From: Methylophilaceae bacterium
Lineage (GTDB): Bacteria; Pseudomonadota; Gammaproteobacteria; Burkholderiales; Methylophilaceae
Reading direction: 5' to 3'
Length of the DNA: 64,000 nt
Assembly: GCA_028355955.1 (NCBI GenBank)
Contig: JAOMTQ010000001.1
Coordinates: 124,001-188,000 of the forward strand
The translations under genes and the position numbers were made by a program. Below, one piece after another: positions 10,627 to 18,986 of this stretch (positions are counted from its first letter, which is position 1; every line of letters starts with the position of its first letter). The notes under the pieces were generated by a model. It worked only from the letters and a program-made list of their open reading frames with translations. It ran no database searches and had not been told where the DNA came from.

Positions 10627-11346
10627 TCAATTAACATCATTTGCCCTATTAAGATCATCTTTAGTATCTATTGAAAAGGAGGGATGAGATAGTTTAACCA
10701 TATTTACTGCAATATCGTTATCCAACAACCTTATTATTTCAATATCCTCAATTTCTTCATTGTATGTTTTTTTTGAGTTCAGACCATAGTATTTCGTTAA
10801 AATGTCCCGATGGAGCCCATAAATACATACTTGTTTATTACCATAAGTGGAATTATGAGTTTTTGATGATGGAATTGGGCCTCTTGATATATACATGAGC
10901 TTCCCACTAGAACTTTTAACAATTTTTGGTATTGAAGAAGATAAAAAATCCTCTAAATTATCAATTTGAGTATAACAGTTAAAAGTATCAACTAGTTGAT
11001 TGTCTAAAAGCTTTTTTACAGCAAGAAGGTCATTTTTATGAATAAAAGGCTCATCTCCTTGAACGTTTACATAATATGATGCGTCATCCTTTAAGGCGAA
11101 TTCAGAAACTCTATCCATTCCAGTTAAACATTTTGCAGAAGTCATTGACCATTTAAAGCTATACTTTTCACACTCATGCCGAATTCTTTCATCATCTGTA
11201 CAAATCACAATTAAGCTTTTATCAAAAACATTTGTACAGTTCATAGCAGTTTTGATGACCAGAGGAATTCCACCAATCTTTTTTAATGGCTTACCAGGAA
11301 GCCGAGTTGAATTATATCTTGCCGGAATGATTATCTTATATTTCAT
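10627..11346 (-). CDS. CMP-Kdo synthetase-like / acylneuraminate cytidylyltransferase family
   Basis: Cytidylyltransferase that activates a 3-deoxy-2-ulosonic acid with CTP. IIPARYNSTRLPGKPL at residues 5-20 is the CTP-binding loop, CTDDERI near residue 49 and VNVQGDEPF near residue 94 are the KdsB signatures, and TGMDRVSEF corresponds to the usual SGTDR. The length of 239 residues is close to KdsB (about 250). Its place inside the polysaccharide operon, directly after an aldolase gene, suggests a dedicated copy (like KpsU) rather than the housekeeping enzyme. The substrate may be Kdo or a related ulosonic acid made by the neighbouring aldolase. Confidence 0.8.
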   Translation of the reverse strand: MKYKIIIPARYNSTRLPGKPLKKIGGIPLVIKTAMNCTNVFDKSLIVICTDDERIRHECEKYSFKWSMTSAKCLTGMDRVSEFALKDDASYYVNVQGDEPFIHKNDLLAVKKLLDNQLVDTFNCYTQIDNLEDFLSSSIPKIVKSSSGKLMYISRGPIPSSKTHNSTYGNKQVCIYGLHRDILTKYYGLNSKKTYNEEIEDIEIIRLLDNDIAVNMVKLSHPSFSIDTKDDLNRANDVN

Positions 11347-11356
11347 TTAATATATT

Positions 11357-12952
11357 TTAATATTTATCATGTACATTTTTTAAATTATAAAAGTTATTAC
11401 CTAAAGCAAGCATTTTAGTATTTTTAAATTGCTTTTTAAATAAATTTATTGTGTCATTTTCTTCCTCATGCCTTAGCACGTCTAAACTTAAACCATCAAC
11501 TCCAATAAAAAATATATTTGAAGGGTTAAAAAAACTTACTATACCTAATGCATATGATAAAGATAACAAATTAGGTATAGTTACGCATTTTTCTAAAGAA
11601 GAAAAAGTAGACCCAATATCAATGCTGATATCAAAAGAATTTTTTAAGTTTTTATTATTGAGCTGGGGAAACATTGTAATTGGTAAAATAATTTTATTCT
11701 TATATGTTTTATATTTTTTATAGTCAGATAAAATTCTGAATGGGTTGCTTGAAACAGCAATATCTACTAAAGAAGAGTTTAATGATGAGTCATTCAATGA
11801 AATTACAAATGCTTTCTTTAACAATTTTAGTTTTTTAAGCTTCTTAAGCCCTTCTTTTTTTGTAACTCCAGAGCCAATTATAATAAAATTATTTTTCCTA
11901 GATAAATTAATTTCATTAAGAGAGTTTTTACCAAGAGTATTTTTTAAAAAGAAATTATCAAATAAATATTTTAATGATGAATCAAATTTTTCCGCATTAA
12001 AATTTTTTAAGTAATTAATAATTGAAATAACATCCTCATTAGAAAACCTATCATCATTTAGTAACATTTGGATATATGAGGGATGTATAGAATATTTACT
12101 CGATAGAGAATAAAAAACATTATGTCCCCAATTATATTTTTGCTTAAGAGGGATGAAATGATTTTTAATTAAAACATACAATTTGGACAAACCTTCAAAA
12201 AACTTTAAATCAAAATCTAATTTCAATAATAACTCTTCTGTTTTTGTATTACCTGCACCTCTACCCATACCTAAGACGGTTGAATCTATATATTCAATAT
12301 CATTCTTTATTGAGAATAAAGAATTTTGTAAAGCATTACATTGATTATCGTGTGCATGAAAACCAATTGATTTATTCCAAATAAGCTTTAGATTATCAAG
12401 CATATATTTAACATCTTTAGTTGTAAAAGAACCAAATGAATCTGCAAAATATAAACAGTAAATCTTATCGTTATTAGATTTTAGGAATTTTTTTAAAGAG
12501 TCTTTGGAAGGAGTAAATGTTCTTCTATTTAAGCCAATCAAATTAATAACCACTTTTATATTTAAATTCTTAAGGTAATCTAATAAAACTTCGGAAAAAT
12601 TTAATACATTTATATCTATCGCAATCCTTATATAGTTAAAACTTGATAAAAATTCTGTATCTAATTTTTTTTTAAAGAATGATATATTTAATTGATCTTC
12701 TTTAAAATCCTTAAAATCAAGCATACAAGAGTAATCAATATTATTTGGTAGCTTAATTTTTTTAAGGAATTTAGTATTTAAATTCCTAGTATTTTGTAAC
12801 TTATTTTGAAATGAGATATAACCTAATTCAACTATTGATATTCCAGAAGTTGACATAACATTTAAATACTCATTTATTAAAGTAATATCAAAGTTCCAAG
12901 AATTATAATATCCACCGTCCCTAAGGGTACAGTCTAATAATTTTGTTTTCAT
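11357..12952 (-). CDS. HMGL/DmpG-like aldolase fused to a C-terminal nucleotide-sugar-transferase-like domain
   Basis: Residues 1 to ~260 form a TIM-barrel aldolase of the HMGL/DmpG superfamily. LLDCTLRDGGYY at 5-16 holds the catalytic Arg-Asp, GFHAHDN at 197-203 holds the metal-binding His-x-His, and GMGRGAGN follows near 228. Such enzymes cleave or form 4-hydroxy-2-oxo acids from pyruvate and an aldehyde. Residues ~350-531 form a second domain (IIIGSGVTKKEGL, later FFIGVDGLS) resembling the GPSL-type fold in the next gene. The gene overlaps its upstream neighbour by 4 bases and is followed by the cytidylyltransferase. I infer that it makes a 3-deoxy-ulosonic acid for CMP activation. Codons are extremely AT-rich. 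Confidence 0.66.
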   Translation of the reverse strand: MKTKLLDCTLRDGGYYNSWNFDITLINEYLNVMSTSGISIVELGYISFQNKLQNTRNLNTKFLKKIKLPNNIDYSCMLDFKDFKEDQLNISFFKKKLDTEFLSSFNYIRIAIDINVLNFSEVLLDYLKNLNIKVVINLIGLNRRTFTPSKDSLKKFLKSNNDKIYCLYFADSFGSFTTKDVKYMLDNLKLIWNKSIGFHAHDNQCNALQNSLFSIKNDIEYIDSTVLGMGRGAGNTKTEELLLKLDFDLKFFEGLSKLYVLIKNHFIPLKQKYNWGHNVFYSLSSKYSIHPSYIQMLLNDDRFSNEDVISIINYLKNFNAEKFDSSLKYLFDNFFLKNTLGKNSLNEINLSRKNNFIIIGSGVTKKEGLKKLKKLKLLKKAFVISLNDSSLNSSLVDIAVSSNPFRILSDYKKYKTYKNKIILPITMFPQLNNKNLKNSFDISIDIGSTFSSLEKCVTIPNLLSLSYALGIVSFFNPSNIFFIGVDGLSLDVLRHEEENDTINLFKKQFKNTKMLALGNNFYNLKNVHDKY

Positions 12953-13728
12953 TTGAAAATTAATTCAATATCTTTTTTCGAATAAAAATCTATTATTAAT
13001 TCTCTAAATGATTTAACAATTGAAGCCTCTCCATCAAACATTTTTGCTTTATTGTATGTGAACTTATATTTATGCAAAAAATAGTTCCAAGCATTATGCC
13101 TTCTTCTGTCTGAATAGTATTCTTCGTCAAATATAAATTTTTCAAATCTTTTTTCAAAAAATTTTTTTAAATTTATTTCATCAAAATGTGTATTTTGGTT
13201 ATTTTTATCTGCTATATCCCACCCATAGGTAATAATTTTTTTTGAACCGAGTAAGAGTGCAAAAGGTAAAACAAATTCATACATAATTCCTGGCCCCCAA
13301 TCTCTTATTAGTAAATTATCTTTATAATCTTCCAGATTTAAATGAAAATTTTTAAGATTTTTTTGGGAAGATATTAATTGATTAACTCCACCATGTTGTG
13401 TTTCGTAAATATAGTGATAGTCCATAAAAATTGTATTATTTTTGTCAGATGTTCCTAGAATTACAGTAGGTTTAGTTTTATTAAATTTGAAAGGATGTAT
13501 TTTTCGTAAGTATTCATATTTTTGTGAATTAGATGTATTTATAATATGAAAATCACAAAGCTGCTTAAATAAATTATATGATTGTTTTATACAAATTAAT
13601 ATTACTTTATGTGATTGACTTTTTTCAATAATTTCTTCTTTATATTTATTTAAAGAAGGCCCACATGCGGTAATTATGATTTCTTTGTCACCATATAGAC
13701 CTTGGCATGCCTTTAAAAAATTAATCAC
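12949..13728 (-). CDS. GT42/MptE-like protein, putative CMP-ulosonate transferase
   Basis: The 259-residue protein begins with a Rossmann-like strand and a CGPSLNKY motif (22-29). Near 144-171 it has WGPGIMYEFVLPFALLLGSK followed by YGWDI. That pattern resembles bacterial GT42 sialyltransferases (a GPSL loop, then G-x2-M, an alanine- or leucine-rich helix and a G-x-D turn) and DUF115/MptE-like proteins. As it sits between a cytidylyltransferase-aldolase pair and oxygenases, I infer that it transfers the CMP-activated acid. No His-based catalytic residue can be assigned with confidence. It overlaps the next gene by 4 bases and the previous one by 8. Confidence 0.5.
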   Translation of the reverse strand: MINFLKACQGLYGDKEIIITACGPSLNKYKEEIIEKSQSHKVILICIKQSYNLFKQLCDFHIINTSNSQKYEYLRKIHPFKFNKTKPTVILGTSDKNNTIFMDYHYIYETQHGGVNQLISSQKNLKNFHLNLEDYKDNLLIRDWGPGIMYEFVLPFALLLGSKKIITYGWDIADKNNQNTHFDEINLKKFFEKRFEKFIFDEEYYSDRRRHNAWNYFLHKYKFTYNKAKMFDGEASIVKSFRELIIDFYSKKDIELIFK

Positions 13729-14476
13729 TAGATAGGTCCTCCCTCATAATTTTATCAGCTGTAATAGCACCGTACATAAAATATCTATCATCTGAAGATA
13801 ATATCTTAGAAACATTATGATATGCATTTTTATCAGCTAGGAACATAATGCATTGATTTTTTTTTGGAATAATTTTTTTACACAATTTATATTTACCATC
13901 CTCTTGATTAAAAAATTGAAAAATTCCTCCATTATTTGGTGAAAAATTATTTAAAAAAAGCAAGATCACAATAACTCTATCTCTATTATCGCAATGTATT
14001 TCTCTACGGTAGTTTTTGGTAGCTTTTGATAAATCAAGATATAAATACAACGTAATTTTTTTTTTAAAATACTTTTTAACTTTAGTAAATAATAAATTAA
14101 TTAAGGATTTTGATTTATTACTATTACCCGTAAGACTTTCATCTATTATTAAATTTTCATAACATTTTGGATTTGTAACTGAAAAGTTTTCATCAAAATG
14201 GTAATTATTTTCAAGATTTTTAATTATGGAATTATTTTTAAATTTTGAAAGTGTATTATCAAAAAAAATTTTTGAATTGAAAGATTGATAAACTTTTTTA
14301 AATGATGAGTGAAGCTTTAAATATTCATTAAAATTATTTTCATTATTTGCAATTCTCTGCCTTCCACCCATTACAAGCTCTGAATCAAATTTAATACTAT
14401 TTAGCTCTTTTTCAAATTTTGTAAAAGTTTTAGAATCGAGAAAATTATCAATTTTATAGAATTTTATTTTTTTCAT
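13721..14476 (-). CDS. Fe(II)/2-oxoglutarate-dependent oxygenase
   Basis: A 251-residue protein whose C-terminal half is a prolyl-4-hydroxylase-like jelly roll. It has an H161-x-D163 iron motif (REIHCDNRDR), distal iron ligand H220 (ADKNAYHNVS) and the 2-oxoglutarate-binding Arg at 231 (DDRYFMYGAIT). NNGGIFQFF near 181 is the usual turn between them. It would hydroxylate or oxidise a small molecule or glycan residue. The stop of the upstream gene overlaps its start by 4 bases, so it belongs to the polysaccharide operon. The substrate is unknown, and a sugar or the ulosonic acid of this locus is the likeliest. Confidence 0.72.
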   Translation of the reverse strand: MKKIKFYKIDNFLDSKTFTKFEKELNSIKFDSELVMGGRQRIANNENNFNEYLKLHSSFKKVYQSFNSKIFFDNTLSKFKNNSIIKNLENNYHFDENFSVTNPKCYENLIIDESLTGNSNKSKSLINLLFTKVKKYFKKKITLYLYLDLSKATKNYRREIHCDNRDRVIVILLFLNNFSPNNGGIFQFFNQEDGKYKLCKKIIPKKNQCIMFLADKNAYHNVSKILSSDDRYFMYGAITADKIMREDLSSD

Positions 14477-15441
14477 TTGGTTATTTTGTAAAATTTAAAT
14501 GGTATTCCATTTTTAATTTCACTAACTGTCCATTCTGTATATGATAGCCAACATAGCCAATCGAGTCGTTTTTTATCTGTATATTCGTAATTTAGATATT
14601 CCTTATAATTTTTTGGATAAAAACCATATCCCATTGACTTCTTATATGAACATATAAGAGGAATGCCACTTATTGTGGCATCAAAACAAGCACCACTTGA
14701 ATAAGTAACGCAAAGATTAAATCTATTATTTTTTACTAAATTAATAACTGAATCATCGGTAATACTTAAGTTTTTAAATAATTTAGCTGTTAATTTTATA
14801 ATTTTGGTTAACATCAATTCAGTCTTTGATAATTTAGAGAGTGGGTGTGTTGAAAAAACTATCTCCTTATATTTTCTACAAATAAACGCGTATTTTATCA
14901 ACCATAGCCATATAATTATTGGACGAAAAAAATCTATAGATCCTACACTGCCATCAAACAACTTCTGCCCAACAATTAAAACTTTATCATTTTTTTTATA
15001 ATTACTAATATTACCTAATCTAATATTATTAGTATTTTTAAAATAGTCCCATCTTGATTTATCATAGCTTATTGGAAAGATTCCATCTCCTAGCGGTGAA
15101 CCCAAGCCTAACCTAACATATGGTGTCCCTGTTGGTTTCTCCTTCGTTAAGGTATTAAAACCAAATAAATTTCTATTGATTATGGGATTATCGAAAACAA
15201 TTCTTCTGTCCCTCTTAATGAAGAAAGTAGATAAAAAAATATATAGATAACAAATATTACTAAATCTTATTCTCCAAAGTCCAAAATTAATACTATATGA
15301 ATTATTTGAAAAAATTATATTTTTAATCGAACCAGGAATGATTTTAAAATTATCTAATGATTTTCTAATACCTATCAAAGTACAATTTAAAATATGCTGC
15401 TGAGGTGCATTTAAAGCATTTATCATAATTAGTTTATTCAT
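14473..15441 (-). CDS. Putative glycosyltransferase, KpsC/KpsS-like
   Basis: I place the start at the ATG at 15441 (MNKLIMINALNAPQQH), which overlaps the upstream stop by 8 bases. A longer frame back to 15537 would lie wholly inside the upstream gene. The 322-residue product has no clear membrane segment. VTYSSGACFDATISGIPLIC near the C-terminus resembles the donor-site motif of capsule Kdo transferases, in which T-x-SS-x2-x-EA-x3-G-x-P is usual. FSTHPLS and VGQKLFDGSVG are further conserved-looking spots. A Kdo-transferase-like role would fit the CMP-ulosonate genes next door, but the similarity is weak. Confidence 0.48.
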   Translation of the reverse strand: MNKLIMINALNAPQQHILNCTLIGIRKSLDNFKIIPGSIKNIIFSNNSYSINFGLWRIRFSNICYLYIFLSTFFIKRDRRIVFDNPIINRNLFGFNTLTKEKPTGTPYVRLGLGSPLGDGIFPISYDKSRWDYFKNTNNIRLGNISNYKKNDKVLIVGQKLFDGSVGSIDFFRPIIIWLWLIKYAFICRKYKEIVFSTHPLSKLSKTELMLTKIIKLTAKLFKNLSITDDSVINLVKNNRFNLCVTYSSGACFDATISGIPLICSYKKSMGYGFYPKNYKEYLNYEYTDKKRLDWLCWLSYTEWTVSEIKNGIPFKFYKITK

Positions 15442-16324
15442 TTTCAATTCCAAAAGGATTGAATCGAATACTTCCATGAAGTGCACCTCGATGAATATTT
15501 TGAATTCCCCTTCTATGAAAGCCAGAGGTATCAGCAAGAATTAACGTACCAGAGGGAACTACTGATATAAATTTATTAGTTTGTTTGTAACCATACTCTT
15601 CTGCAATATCCATAAATTCTTCATTAGTTTTGCAACGAGGAGAACCATTCAAAGTGAGCATTTTCCATGCTTTTTTTGTTCGATCTTCTGTAAGCTCAAA
15701 ATTTGCTAAAGTATTATCATCAAAATTTTTTAGTATTAGATGAGAATAAAATTCAGCAAAATTGTTACTAAAAGAATTAGATTTAAGGCAATACTCTAAT
15801 GGGCCTGAGTCTAGAGTCCAATCTGATAATGTAATCCAATATTTAAGTGTTGGATGGAAAGTATCCATATGCCATAATTCTTGTGCATTATCCAAGTCTA
15901 ATGGTAAGTCTTGATAAACAGTATCAAAGTATTCTTTTTTCACACAATTTTTATCATTACAAGCAAGGTAATTTATTAGTTTTATTAAGTGATTCGATGG
16001 GAAAAAAGAAAATTTTTCACCAATTTTTTTTAAATTAAAAATATTATTTTTAGGTTTTTTTTCTTCCATAAATAATTTTAATTTTTTAATATCAGTTTTT
16101 TTAATATAATTCTTTTTTACATAAATCCCTGTATTTTTTAATGCGTTATGTATGAATAAAAAATTTTTATCAGTGTGTATACTCTTTTCTCTGAATTGAT
16201 TAACCAACATATTTGATAATTTAACTCTCTTATTTGTTAGCTTAGAAAAATCTTCTAAAGGGATACTTTTTAGAATACCAATATCTTTAATGGTAGATAA
16301 AAGAAAAGAAGGGATATTATTCAT
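15434..16324 (-). CDS. Phytanoyl-CoA dioxygenase (PhyH) family oxygenase
   Basis: A 296-residue Fe(II)/2-oxoglutarate oxygenase of the PhyH family. WHMDTF gives iron ligands H152 and D154, TSGFHRRG gives the distal H270, and R287 in SIRFNP is placed to bind 2-oxoglutarate. It is the second oxygenase of the operon and is unrelated in detail to the one two genes downstream. PhyH-like enzymes in polysaccharide loci are thought to hydroxylate or epimerise sugars or lipids, but no substrate can be named. Its start overlaps the stop of the upstream methyltransferase by 4 bases. Confidence 0.76.
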   Translation of the reverse strand: MNNIPSFLLSTIKDIGILKSIPLEDFSKLTNKRVKLSNMLVNQFREKSIHTDKNFLFIHNALKNTGIYVKKNYIKKTDIKKLKLFMEEKKPKNNIFNLKKIGEKFSFFPSNHLIKLINYLACNDKNCVKKEYFDTVYQDLPLDLDNAQELWHMDTFHPTLKYWITLSDWTLDSGPLEYCLKSNSFSNNFAEFYSHLILKNFDDNTLANFELTEDRTKKAWKMLTLNGSPRCKTNEEFMDIAEEYGYKQTNKFISVVPSGTLILADTSGFHRRGIQNIHRGALHGSIRFNPFGIENE

Positions 16325-16956
16325 TTGATAGTTGCCCAGTCCACTGACCTAGATTTAGAAATTGCAATAAGTTTCAAATTATTCTCTTCTAAAAATTCTT
16401 GGATTGCTTCTTTACATCCTAAGATTGTATCATCAAGATCTGCATAATCATCACCAGCTAGAACTCCGCCTTTTTTGACTTTGGAGAAATATAATTCTAA
16501 ATCTTTTTTTACATGTTTTTTTTCATGACAACCATCTATGTAAATAAAATCAAAGTAATTATTTGGAAAATATGATGCCGCTTCATGCGAATCAGCTGTA
16601 ATAAAAAAAACATTACCAGTGTATTTTTTTAAATTATTAACATAATCAACTAATTCATTTTTTTTATTTAATTTAATCTTTTCTAGTTCAGATACACTCT
16701 TACATTTATTAATAATTAAGTTTCTTTTTGAAGGTCTAATTTTTTCCCAAATATCGATTAGAAATAAGTTTTTTGGTTGTAAAATTGGAATTAAGTTATG
16801 TCTGACATTATGTCCTTCATCCACTCCAACTTCTAAAACATTTTTTTGTTTACCAAAAAAATTAAAAAATTCTTTTTGATTAGGAAATATTTTTAATTTA
16901 TTAGCCCTTAACTTGTTAGCACTTAACTTGTTTAAAAAGAACTTAAGCCTATTCAT
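16321..16956 (-). CDS. Class I SAM-dependent methyltransferase (Methyltransf_24 type)
   Basis: A 211-residue Rossmann-fold methyltransferase. VLEVGVDEGHN near residue 40 is motif I, FLIDIWEK carries the acidic end of strand 2, FFITADSHEAASYF and FIYIDGCHEKKHV form motifs IV-V, and KKGGVLAGDDYAD follows. Such enzymes methylate hydroxyl groups of sugars in O-antigen or capsule loci. It overlaps manC and the PhyH gene by 4 bases on each side. Whether it acts on a repeat unit or as a chain terminator cannot be read. A terminator role would suit an ABC-exported glycan. Confidence 0.74.
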   Translation of the reverse strand: MNRLKFFLNKLSANKLRANKLKIFPNQKEFFNFFGKQKNVLEVGVDEGHNVRHNLIPILQPKNLFLIDIWEKIRPSKRNLIINKCKSVSELEKIKLNKKNELVDYVNNLKKYTGNVFFITADSHEAASYFPNNYFDFIYIDGCHEKKHVKKDLELYFSKVKKGGVLAGDDYADLDDTILGCKEAIQEFLEENNLKLIAISKSRSVDWATIK

Positions 16957-18374
16957 TTTAATCTATCGTATTTATCTTCAAATCTAATAATGTCATCCTC
17001 ACCTACATAAACACCTACCTGAACCTCAATAATAATTAAGGGTGTATTTTTGGGGTTTTCTAATCTATGTTTAGTTCCAAGTGGAATGAAGGTAGATTCA
17101 TTTTTTTTTATTTGTACAACATTTGTTCCATTTGTAACTTTTGCAGTTCCTTCAATAACAACCCAATGTTCTGATCTTTTTTGGTGTAACTGTAAGCTTA
17201 GTTTTTGTTTTGGGTTCACTTCTATTCTTTTAATTTTAAAACCTTTTCCTTGCTCTAAAATTGTATAAGATCCCCATGGGCGGAAAACTTCTAGATGTGT
17301 TTCTGTTGTTGAAAAATTATTTACTTTAATTTCATTTACAAGATCTTTTACTTTTTCTGAGTCTTTCCGATGACAAACCAAAGTAGCATCATTAGTATTT
17401 ATCGCAATAATATCTTTTAATCCATAGGTTGCCATTATTCCAGATTCATTCCATAGAAGACTATTATTAGAATTTTGACTTACTACATTCCCCTTTATAC
17501 TATTATTATTTTTATCCTTAGATAGTAAATTAAAAATTGAATTCCAATTACCCAAATCACTCCATTCAATTGAGTCTGAAAGAACAGCCACCTTATCTGC
17601 CTTCTCAGCCAAGCCATAATCAATCGAAATTGAATCAATTTTTTTATATAAAATATCTAAATTACTTTCATTACTGTCTTCAATAATTGCCAAAAGTTTT
17701 GGTTGAAATTTTTTCATCAACTCATTAAATAAACTTCCTTTAAAGATAAACATTCCTGCGTTCCATAAATATCTCTTTTTTATAAAAGTTTCTGCAGAAG
17801 TTTTGTTTGGTTTTTCCTTAAATTCTGCAACCTCATAAATTTCTTTATCCTTAATTAAATTAATTTTATTTTCAGGCTTTATATAACCAAAACCTGTAGC
17901 TGGAAAACTTGGTTTAATTCCTATTAATGTAAAATAATTTTTTTTAGCTACTTCAATAGAAGATTCCCATAAGTCTAAAAATATTGTTTCATTTTTAATT
18001 TCATGATCTGAAGGAAAAACTGAAATAATTGCGTTTGAATCTATTTTCATGATTTTTTTTGTCGCAATTGCTATTGCTGGAAGAGTATTTTTAGCAATTG
18101 GTTCTAAAATTAAATTTGGTTTATCATTTTTAAAAATTTTTGATAATTGATCTTGAATAATAAATTGATGATCTACATTTGAAACCAAGAAAATATTTTG
18201 TGGTAAGATTTTTTTTGTTAATCGTACTAATGAAGCCTGTAGTAGTGAATATTTTCCTTTAAACTTAATTAATTGTTTTGGTTGTGATGACCTTGAAACA
18301 GGCCAAAGCCTTGTTCCAGCTCCTCCACATAAAATTATTGCATATGACTGATTTCTATTTATGTTTTTATTCAT
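16953..18374 (-). CDS. manC: Mannose-1-phosphate guanylyltransferase / mannose-6-phosphate isomerase
   Basis: Bifunctional enzyme making GDP-mannose. CGGAGTRLWPVSRSSQPKQ near residues 16-34 is the GTP-binding pyrophosphorylase motif, FPSDHEI and FKEKP are substrate-site motifs of the N-terminal domain, and LSLQLHQKRSEHWVVIEG near 400 is the metal-binding cupin of the C-terminal isomerase. The length of 473 residues is typical of the fused form. It supplies the Gmd-type dehydratase at the other end of the operon. GmhA lies 8 bases upstream. Confidence 0.95.
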   Translation of the reverse strand: MNKNINRNQSYAIILCGGAGTRLWPVSRSSQPKQLIKFKGKYSLLQASLVRLTKKILPQNIFLVSNVDHQFIIQDQLSKIFKNDKPNLILEPIAKNTLPAIAIATKKIMKIDSNAIISVFPSDHEIKNETIFLDLWESSIEVAKKNYFTLIGIKPSFPATGFGYIKPENKINLIKDKEIYEVAEFKEKPNKTSAETFIKKRYLWNAGMFIFKGSLFNELMKKFQPKLLAIIEDSNESNLDILYKKIDSISIDYGLAEKADKVAVLSDSIEWSDLGNWNSIFNLLSKDKNNNSIKGNVVSQNSNNSLLWNESGIMATYGLKDIIAINTNDATLVCHRKDSEKVKDLVNEIKVNNFSTTETHLEVFRPWGSYTILEQGKGFKIKRIEVNPKQKLSLQLHQKRSEHWVVIEGTAKVTNGTNVVQIKKNESTFIPLGTKHRLENPKNTPLIIIEVQVGVYVGEDDIIRFEDKYDRLK

Positions 18375-18382
18375 AATTTTTG

Positions 18383-18955
18383 TTAGTTTAATTCAAGTCC
18401 CGTCTCAATCAGTTCACATAGGATGTGGCCAATAAGAATATGCGATTCTTGTATTCTTGCTGTAACATCAGAGGGGATAACTATAGATTGGTCACACTTC
18501 GACAGGGACTCCCCGCCACCCTTTCCTAAAAGTCCCATGGTTATAAGTCCCATGCTTTTTGCTTTTTTTAATGCATTTATAATATTTTGGCTTTTTCCAG
18601 ATGTGGATATCCCAATTAAAACATCCCCTCTATTTCCTAAAGCTTCAATTTGCCTACTAAAAATATTTTCAAAATTATAATCATTTGATATACATGTTAG
18701 AACTGATGAATCCGCTGTCAATGAAATAGAACGTAACGCCCTTCTATCGCCTTTGAATCTTCCGATAAGTTCAGCCGCAAGATGCTGTGCATCACTTGAA
18801 CTACCTCCATTACCACACCAAAAAACTGTTTTTTTTTCTTTAAGGGCTTTAATCATAATATGAGCAAAAATTAATATTTCATTTTGAATCTCTTGATCAA
18901 TTAATGAAATTGTTTTTTGATGTTCATTGATATGATTTTTGATTAAATTATTCAT
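18383..18955 (-). CDS. gmhA: Sedoheptulose-7-phosphate isomerase (GmhA)
   Basis: SIS-domain isomerase making D-glycero-D-manno-heptose 7-phosphate, the first step to ADP- or GDP-heptose. WCGNGGSSSDAQHLAAELIG near residue 46 is the phosphosugar-binding motif, GISTSGKSQN is the second serine-rich loop, and QESHILIGHILCELIE is the C-terminal helix with the catalytic His. At 190 residues the length is normal. Its placement between ugd and manC inside the glycan operon rather than with other heptose genes raises the possibility of a GDP-heptose route, but no HddA or HddC kinase-transferase is visible here. Confidence 0.93.
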   Translation of the reverse strand: MNNLIKNHINEHQKTISLIDQEIQNEILIFAHIMIKALKEKKTVFWCGNGGSSSDAQHLAAELIGRFKGDRRALRSISLTADSSVLTCISNDYNFENIFSRQIEALGNRGDVLIGISTSGKSQNIINALKKAKSMGLITMGLLGKGGGESLSKCDQSIVIPSDVTARIQESHILIGHILCELIETGLELN

Positions 18956-18986
18956 TAAGGCTCACCTTGTATATAAAATTTAGTAG

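Noticed and set aside
15442..15537. N-terminal extension of the KpsC-like glycosyltransferase gene
   Set aside because: The extra 32 codons lie inside the PhyH gene; the ATG at 15441 overlapping the PhyH stop fits the overlap style of the operon.
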